Of a stretch of DNA of 64,000 bases, positions 57,788 through 64,000 are shown piece after piece (position 1 is the stretch's first letter; the number at the start of each line of letters is the position of its first letter). The position numbers and the translations under genes are program-made. The stretch comes from Malachius bipustulatus (lineage: Eukaryota > Arthropoda > Insecta > Coleoptera > Melyridae), in the NCBI GenBank assembly GCA_910589415.1, contig OU342630.1:8060001-8124000 (forward strand), written 5' to 3'. The notes beneath the pieces are model-generated. The model had not been told where the DNA came from and did not search any database. It was given only the letters and a program-made list of their open reading frames with translations.

Positions 57788-57921
57788 TGTTTGTATAGAG
57801 GAGCAGTAGTTGTAACTGCATCATCAACGTCTATAGATTCTTGATTATTCAGCCTCTCAATTGCTTTATCCAATTCTTGTTCCTTATCTTTCAAGACGGT
57901 TATGTTCTTGTCCAAGTCATT
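57788..57921 (-). CDS. TSG101: TSG101 exon: end of the coiled coil
   Basis: 134-nt exon (minus strand), acceptor AATTTTTAG, donor ACA|GTAAGT. It enters in phase 0 and leaves with two bases of a Gln codon, completed at 51775. It encodes NDLDKNITVLKDKEQELDKA, IERLNNQ and VTTTAPLYKQ. The first part continues the coiled coil that assembles ESCRT-I; TAPLYKQ precedes the steadiness box as in the family. Many TSG101 proteins have a PTAP tetrapeptide here; this one reads TTAP. Confidence 0.93.
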
Positions 57922-59014
57922 CTAAAAATTGTATGCAAAATTTTAGGAAGGAAATGGTTACAATTTTTAAGATACTTATTTAGATCCCACCATCACAAAT
58001 GAATGATTTGAATCAATTTTATACACTTAGAAATCTCTGTAACTTTTTTTTTTATTATTTATACATATAATTTTTCTACTTTGAACAAATTAATTGAAAA
58101 GCATCATCGATCACGTCTTTGTTTTTTCCTGTAATAGATTCAGATCAAAGCATTTGAAAGATTTAGTTCTTGAATCAGATGACGAAACTGGAAAGAAACT
58201 TTCAAGAACTTTTAACAATAAAAGTCTAACTTCGCTTTTTTAAATTTGTTTAAATTGGTTTGTTGGAAGCGAATATTTCCCCGGTCGATCCCTCTCCCAA
58301 ATATAGAAGAGGGAAGGTCGACACATGTAAGTAAGGTGCGAGACATCATTGCCCCCTTACGATACAGTGCCATTCTATGAAACAAATTGATAAAAAATAA
58401 TGAATTATATAAATTACAGCAATCCGATTGTTGAAAAACAATAACGCTTTCTGAACGACACATTTGCCCTAATGGTATATGGTAAAGACAAGAGACATCG
58501 ATGTTTCAATGGTTATTTCCATCTAATTATCTAATCAGTCTGGCACATCAATGGATTGCTGTAATTTATATAATAATTTATTATTATGTCAATTTGTTTC
58601 ATAGAAACTACTTTCTTGATCACCACACTCCTCTAGTGGTGGTGATGTGTCAGACTGACGAGATGGAAGTAACCATTGAAACATTGATGTCTCCGTCTTC
58701 ACCATATACCATTAGGGCAAATGTGTAGTTCAGAAAGCGATACAGTGCCATTCGGAGGTAGCTTTTAAAAATCTGTCACATTATGTTCTAATTTATTGAA
58801 TTCTGGTGTGGTGTTCGATAGATTATTTTTGACATTAATAATAAGAAACAAAATGCCTCAAATTATTCTCCGGGATAATATAATAAGTGGTATGATTGTG
58901 GCCGATAATTTTTTGGGATATTAATGAATTGCAGTCCCAATGCAAGAAAAGATATTACAACTCGTCGTAATTTGCTAGGATACACTATTAACACAGAAGG
59001 CCAAAAATACTAAC
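57922..59014. repeat. TSG101 intron with rearranged inverted repeats
   Basis: Segments at 58374-58424, 58447-58523 and 58536-58550 have inverted partners at 58553-58605, 58661-58738 and 58642-58657. The first pair crosses the others, so a simple hairpin does not explain it. GATACAGTGCCATTC occurs directly at 58361 and 58739. Confidence 0.65.
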
Positions 59015-59427
59015 CTCTTCCTTTTCCAGCTTAGCTAATATCCCATCTAGCTTTCCTTGTCCCTGCTTAAGCTCGTCCTGGGTTCGTTTCAAAGTCTCCA
59101 ATTCAGCTTGGTTCTGTTGAAACTGCTCTTTCATCCGCCTCATAAGTTTCTCCTCAATGGCAGTGAGAAGAGACTCACGAATGTGTTCGTCCTTAATGGT
59201 GCCCATGTTGGTGCTAGGTGGATATCCACCACCTCCACCGCTAGGATATGGTGGATAGCCACTGGTAGGTGGGTAGGGTGTAAATGTGCTGCTGGGGGGA
59301 TAAGGAGGATAGCCACTGCCGGTTGGGTAAGGTGGATATCCACCACCACCGCCACCACCGCCGCCTGGAATGGTTGGGCGATAACCTGGTTGGGCAGAAG
59401 GATATCCGCTGGAATGATCTATGAAAG
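59015..59427 (-). CDS. TSG101: TSG101 exon: Pro/Gly-rich linker and start of coiled coil
   Basis: 413-nt exon (minus strand), acceptor TTCTGTTCTAG, donor GAAGAG|GTTAGT. It enters in phase 1 and leaves in phase 0. The linker is a run of Tyr-Pro-Pro and Gly repeats (GYPPYPTGSGYPPYPPSS, GGGGGGGG), the flexible proline-rich hinge between UEV and coiled coil. Then come DEHIRESLLTAIEEKLMRRM and KEQFQQNQAELETLKRTQDE, the conserved coiled-coil start. The UEV domain that binds PTAP motifs and ubiquitin is encoded upstream, outside the window, so this gene is partial. Confidence 0.95.
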
Positions 59428-60205
59428 CTAGAACAGAAGAAGATTTACATTTTTTTAATTATCTTAAAATTGAATTAATTAGTCTGTGGTACAATAGATG
59501 AGGTTAACTCTCAATGACATTCACAATTTCACATTATTATTAGGGATGTGCCAAATATTCAGCAAAATTTCGGTATTCGGAATCAGCGACGCCGAACTGT
59601 GATATTATTTTGCCGAACTTGCCAAACTTTCTCAGAATATTACTTTTACATAAACCTCCACAGAATATTCATATTTATTTACAAATTATATAACAAATAA
59701 TACTAAGCTTATTTTATAAAAATGTTAAGAATCCGATTTCAGAGAATTCCCAATAAAGGAAACTGAAATAAAGTCATTCATCAGAAATCTTAAGCATATG
59801 TGTTACCACAGGTCACAATATTTAGAATTCAGACAATCCACTGGGAACAAAGAAAAGCTATGAACTTGAAATTCAAGGGACAAACTGGTTTTTTTTTTCA
59901 GAGTAAAATTAAGGTTGGGTAGTACCTATACCTTATTTTTTATTTAGATGGATTCCTCCAAGTCAAAATTCTAGGGGAACCATTGGCAACAAGACTGATT
60001 AGGTTGGTTATGGTGATAGTTGTTACTAAAATAGTCACTAGAATAGTTCCTAAACTAATTTAGGTTATATTGATTACTTGACATGTCACTTCATTTCAAA
60101 ATTAAAAAAAACAACCTAGGTAAACGCAATTTTTTCATAAATGTAGACTTAAAAATTTTAAAGGCATTTATAAAGCACCTATTTACTTTTACAAGTTTTA
60201 TGTAT
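59428..60205. repeat. TSG101 intron with the second copy of a dispersed repeat
   Basis: 59530-59770 and 59795-59910 match 52010-52200 and 52845-52970 in the same orientation. In the other copy a foreign segment (52309-52704) lies between the two parts, so this copy shows the pre-insertion state. The rest is AT-rich intron. Confidence 0.65.
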
Positions 60206-60825
60206 ACAGGTGATCCCGAAATGGCGGACACAGTATACAGGGTGTTGTAGAGGATGTTCAGAAAGACTATAAATTTAAAACAAAAATGGTTTCCTCGGCT
60301 TCGTTATCGAGATCTAGGGTGTCTTTTTTCTGAAATTTAAATGAAACTGGCAGTCAAATTTAAACAACCTCCACTGGCAAAGTACATGATTTGACATAAC
60401 TATTAGGATAGTGTTTGCTTTTTATTTATTTTTATAATCGAGAACGGAATTACAGGCATTCAAAGTTTACCTATTTTCTGATTTCAATAAAAATTTTCAA
60501 TGTGGCATCGTTGTTCTAATTCGAGATTTTGAATAATATTATCGAATTGGTATCCGCGCAACGATTATTGTTTTAAGCTTTGTTGTGTTTTCATTTCATA
60601 TGTTTTCATGGTAACATCTATCTGGGTATTGTAGACCTACACATTATTTTTCGGCATCAAGAAGGGTAGGTAGCCAGTGCAGTGTTGTGACTTTTTTTCC
60701 ACAAAAGTGGTCATATCTTCTTAAAGGAGCCATATCTGGAGAAAAAAGTAAATGAACTTAGAATCTTTAATCCACAATGGGTGTTGTGGTGCTGTCCGTG
60801 TCCGCCGTTTCGGGATCACCCTATA
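60206..60825. mobile_element. 620-bp TIR element (AGGTGATCCCGAA family)
   Basis: Left end ACAGGTGATCCCGAAATGGC then GGACAC; right end complement, GTGTCCGCCGTTTCGGGATC then ACCCTA. TACAGGGTG lies just inside the left end (60236). A partial inverted copy is at 18063-18560. No coding region. Confidence 0.75.
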
Positions 60826-61154
60826 TATAAATTGTATTTAGAAATGAATGTAACTAGTTTGTGTCAAATAAATAATAGTGTTGAGCTTGAAGTGAAAATA
60901 AATAATTGGACTAGTGTAGTGTGTAAAATTAACTGAAATTTCTACAAAGAACTTTAACCCCTTAAGCACGGTAGGCCACCTAAGTGGAGTGACCAAATAG
61001 TTGGTATGGCGCGGATAGCCTATAAGTAGGCTTTCACATTGAACACTTTAAGCGCATCGGAATTACAGCTGTTCTGTTCGCCCGGCGCGGGACGGTAATT
61101 CAAGCTCTCAAATCTCGGGCATGTATAGCGTCAACATAAAAGCGCTAAGTTGCT
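60826..61154. other. TSG101 intron or upstream DNA, GC-richer patch
   Basis: About 60960-61130 is richer in CpG than its flanks (GGCGCGGATAGCC, GCCCGGCGCGGGACGG) and leads into the DUF4817 relic. It is probably part of the same old mobile element. Confidence 0.4.
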
Positions 61155-61340
61155 ATGAATGTTTCTTCTAATATCAAATTAGCCGACATGCATTTTATGT
61201 ATCGTTGTGCCAATGGCGTTGCTACAGAAATGCGACGTCTTTATGTTGAAGCTTATCCAAATCGCCAGATCCCTTCAGATCGTATTTTGGGAAACATTCA
61301 AAAAAATAATCTCCACACGCAAAATGTTAAAATAATTTGA
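61155..61340 (+). pseudogene. DUF4817-like helix-turn-helix relic
   Basis: Open stretch with LADMHFMYRCANGVATEMRR and LYVEAYPNRQIPSDRILGNI, matching the pattern of DUF4817, an N-terminal domain found in many insect transposon-derived proteins (aromatic, DM..YG.A.GNA..A..LY...FP.R..P). The expected Gly after Tyr is Arg, and the frame stops after 61 codons. It is likely a decayed fragment. Confidence 0.6.
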
Positions 61341-61456
61341 AAGGTCCTCAATATCTTCGAAACCGTTAATTTGCGGACCAATTTATACTAATTATTTAAC
61401 ACCCTGTATAAATCAAATAGCCACGCATTGGTTTACATAAAATATCACGGCATGCA

Positions 61457-63532
61457 CTTGTACAGGGTAGGCAAATTTGGATGTTTCTATAGGAGATCTC
61501 GGTAACTAAAAGAGCTATGGAAAAATGAATGGCACATTCTCAATCGCTTTTTTTGAGAGGAACTCAATGGTGAAAACCGGAACTCGCTATCTTCTTTTGT
61601 TTTCGAGCTATAATGAAAAATACGATTTTTCACGATATCGATAAATGTCGATATCTTTCTTGGTTTTCAAGTTAGAGAAAATATATTTGCACATTCTTTT
61701 TTGAGTAGAATAGAATGGCCTCACCAGATTTTGAATATCTTTTTTCATTTTTCAGTTATAACATAAAGTTGTATTTTTTTAAATGGAAGTCATAGTGGGC
61801 CATGAAATAACTAAATACAGTATTTTTTTTCTTTGCAACGATATATAACATGGTGTGTTAAAAATTTATGAAAAGTTACATTTTTCAAAATAAATTGAAT
61901 TTATCTAGCTACCTGAGATTTTTTTATTTTTATTTTGACTAGTCACCTAGTGGGCGTAAATGTCATTTAGAATACTATATGAAGACGCCTGTCAAAGCCA
62001 GTTCTCTTACATTTTTGAGTTAGAAAGTGACTGTTTTTCGCTTTGAAAGAAGTAAAATTTGGTTGATCACCAATGAAACTTTTTATATGTTATGTTCGAT
62101 GGCTTTATGCAAAATAGTAACAATTCTGATGTTTATATCATCTGATATTCAGAAAGAGAGACAAATCCACAAATCAATGTCAACAAATAAATAATATAAC
62201 AATAAAAATTACAGACCAAATTTAATATTTTGCAAGCGAAACGAGCACTTTCTAACTCAAAAACTGCGTAAACTGGCTTTGACAGGCGTTGTCGCACAAT
62301 TTTCTAACTGACATATTCACGTCTACTAGGTAAATAGTTGAAACAAATTTCTAAGGTACCATGATAAATTCAATTTATTTTGAAAAATGTAACTTTTCAT
62401 AAATTTTTAACACACGTGTTATACAGGGTGTTGATTTTCAAAGCGGGCCATAGGGGATTAGCATTGCGAAAGTGGTTTTTGAGGATTCCTGCTCGCCGTT
62501 TAAACTGACAGAAATGGTTTTGGTATCAAAATGAAGCTAAAATTATTGCGCATAACGCTTGACATCAGAAATCAATTTAATTTCACGTTGTTTTCTAAAA
62601 TTCTTCAGTAAAAATTCAAGTAATTGTTAATGTTTAATCACAAAATAGCATGCCTTGCCTAAACAATAATGACGTTTCTACGTTTTGACAATCCAATAAT
62701 AAAACATTGGTCTATTAAAAAAATTCACGGCAAATAAATCGCGAACCCTCCTGTAACTGGCTACACTGTAGTAGGTTTTCACCATAAAGACTCTTTCTTG
62801 GATTTTTAAATAGAACCAGACTTTATTATTACCTACAACTGACTTATAAAGTTTTATTATTGGATTGTCAAAACGTAGAAACGTCATTATTGTTTAGGCA
62901 AGGCATGCTATTTTGCGATTAAACATTAACAATTACTTGAATTTTTACTGAAGAATTTTAGAAAACAACGTGAAATTAAATTAATTTCTGATGTGAAGCG
63001 TTATGCGCAATAATTTTAGCTTCATTTTGATACCAAAACCATTTCTGTCAGTTTAAACGGCGAGCAGGAATCCTCAAAAACCACTTTTGCAATGCTAATC
63101 CCCTATTTGAAAATCAACACCCTGTATATCGTTGCAAAGAGAAAAAAATACTCTATTTAATTAGTTCATGGCCCACCTTGACTTCCATTTAAAAAAATAC
63201 AAAAAATACAACTTTATGTTATAACCGAAAAATGAAAAAAGATATTCAAAATATGTTGAGGCCATTCTATTCTACTCAAAAAAGTGCCTGAAGAATGTGC
63301 AAATATCTTTTCTTTAACTTGACAACCAAGAAAGATATCGACATTTATCGATATCGTGAAAAATCATACTTTTCATTATAGCTCGAAAACAAAAGAAGAT
63401 AGCGAGTTCCGGTTTTCACCATTGAGTTCCTCTCAAAAAAAGCGATCGAGAATGTGCCATTCATTTTCCCATAGCTCTTATAGTTACCGAGATCTCCTAT
63501 AGAAACATCCAAATTTGCCCACCCTGTATATC
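61457..63532. repeat. 2.1 kb foldback with another foldback inserted in one arm
   Basis: Outer ends read TACAGGGTAGGCAAATTTGG (61461) and complement (ending 63528). Arms match almost throughout (GGAGATCTCGGTAACTA, GCTCGAAAACAAAAGAAG) with a 146-bp loop at 62708-62853. The left arm is interrupted at 61851-62421 by the element below, and the right arm is not, which gives the empty site. No coding region beyond chance frames. Confidence 0.88.
61851..62421. mobile_element. Nested 571-bp palindromic element
   Basis: Ends TAACATGGTGTGTTAAAAAT and complement of AATTTTTAACACACGTGTTA, flanked by TA. A second inner match pairs CGCCTGTCAAAGCCAG with CTGGCTTTGACAGGCG. The uninterrupted right arm of the host palindrome (ATCGTTGC beside CACCCTGTATAT near 63118-63137) shows the site before insertion. 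Confidence 0.82.
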
Positions 63533-63774
63533 ATGAACATATGTATTGATTTTGATTTATTGGTTCCATAGCATCCTGTCTCGTCTTCTTAATGTTCTTT
63601 TATAAATTAATTTGAATGAACGCACTTCTTGCTATAAAATATGGCACAAAATAAACTAAACTTTGTTTTCAAGGGAATTATTAGCAAACAGGCTAGACTA
63701 GATACTATTTAATCATTTATTTATATTAGAAACCTTTCAATATCACTATCATAAATAGTAATTGAAGACTTGAA
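63533..63774. other. AT-rich sequence, nothing recognised
   Basis: No gene or repeat was recognised. It presumably lies in the TSG101 intron or upstream region. Confidence 0.4.
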
Positions 63775-64000
63775 ATAAAAACTGGGCTAAGTGCCAAAAA
63801 TTCGAAAATTGTGTTAAAACTTAAAAACAGTGCTAAACACCATCGCCAACAACCTATAAAGCGTGCTATGTGCCAGAATTATCAGAAATCATTTATTCAT
63901 TGACTTATTTTTTCATATCTGTGTAACAATAATATAATGTCATAAGTAAAAAAATCGATTATCTAAGAAATTAAATTTTGGCACTTAGCCCGGTTTTTAT
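63775..64000. repeat. Small TIR element at the right edge
   Basis: ATAAAAACTGGGCTAAGTGC at 63775 and complement GCACTTAGCCCGGTTTTTAT ending at 64000. Length 226 bp, or more if it continues beyond the window. A GCTATGTGCCAGAATT-like internal echo is near 63867. No coding region. Confidence 0.7.

Noticed and set aside
59057..59431. Plus-strand open frame rich in Trp, Ser and Thr
   Set aside because: Antisense of the TSG101 Pro/Gly linker exon.
62678..62887. Open frame in the 2.1 kb foldback
   Set aside because: It spans the arm-loop junction, has no recognisable domain, and is explained by low-stop chance in a palindrome.
1..64000. Search for tRNA, rRNA, CRISPR arrays or bacterial operons
   Set aside because: No convincing cloverleaf, rRNA segment or repeat-spacer array was noticed; gene structure is eukaryotic. 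A covariance-model scan was not possible here.

Overview
This is a 64 kb, AT-rich window of an animal nuclear genome. Short exons with GT/AG borders, long repeat-filled introns, a sallimus-type muscle titin gene and a TSG101 gene point to an insect. A beetle is my guess from the overall look; nothing in the window proves it.

Gene 1 (plus strand, 1 to about 46150) is the 3' part of sallimus (sls), which encodes the kettin/titin-like elastic protein of the sarcomere. A giant PEVK exon is already open at the left edge and ends at 5213. It is followed by an SH3 exon (18898-19212), four exons carrying eight Ig domains (21893-34115), three exons with one FN3 domain each (34318-34623, 38079-38378, 43858-44172) and a short terminal exon with the stop codon at 45292-45294. 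The phases of all nine introns agree, so the chain can be read without a frameshift. Two extra open, phase 1-1 exon candidates (36943-37059 and 37442-37525) lie between FN3 domains 1 and 2.

Gene 2 (minus strand, 51589 to beyond 64000) is the 3' half of TSG101, an ESCRT-I subunit. Three exons are visible: 59015-59427 (Pro/Gly-rich linker and start of the coiled coil), 57788-57921 (end of the coiled coil) and 51589-51775 (steadiness box and stop). The ubiquitin-binding UEV domain must lie to the right of the window. The two genes converge on a repeat-filled intergenic stretch (46150-51430).

Most of the rest is mobile DNA. A complete, apparently very young Ty3/gypsy LTR retrotransposon (9393-14878) lies antisense in the large sls intron, with LTRs that look identical, a 4-bp target duplication and one open gag-pol frame. 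Around it are many DNA-transposon relics with inverted repeats, often nested: a 2.7 kb TIR element with a transposase N-terminal relic (two copies), long foldback elements that share arm sequence, PIF/Harbinger-like and piggyBac-like elements, a deleted mariner, and fragments of two LINE families. The 9-mer TACAGGGTG occurs about 19 times (both strands), mostly at or in these palindromes.

The least expected signals are a strong, strand-asymmetric, frame-independent excess of the tetramer GGCG (sense strand) throughout the retrotransposon, the nested foldback architecture with its recurrent TACAGGGTG motif, and the unannotated sls exon candidates.
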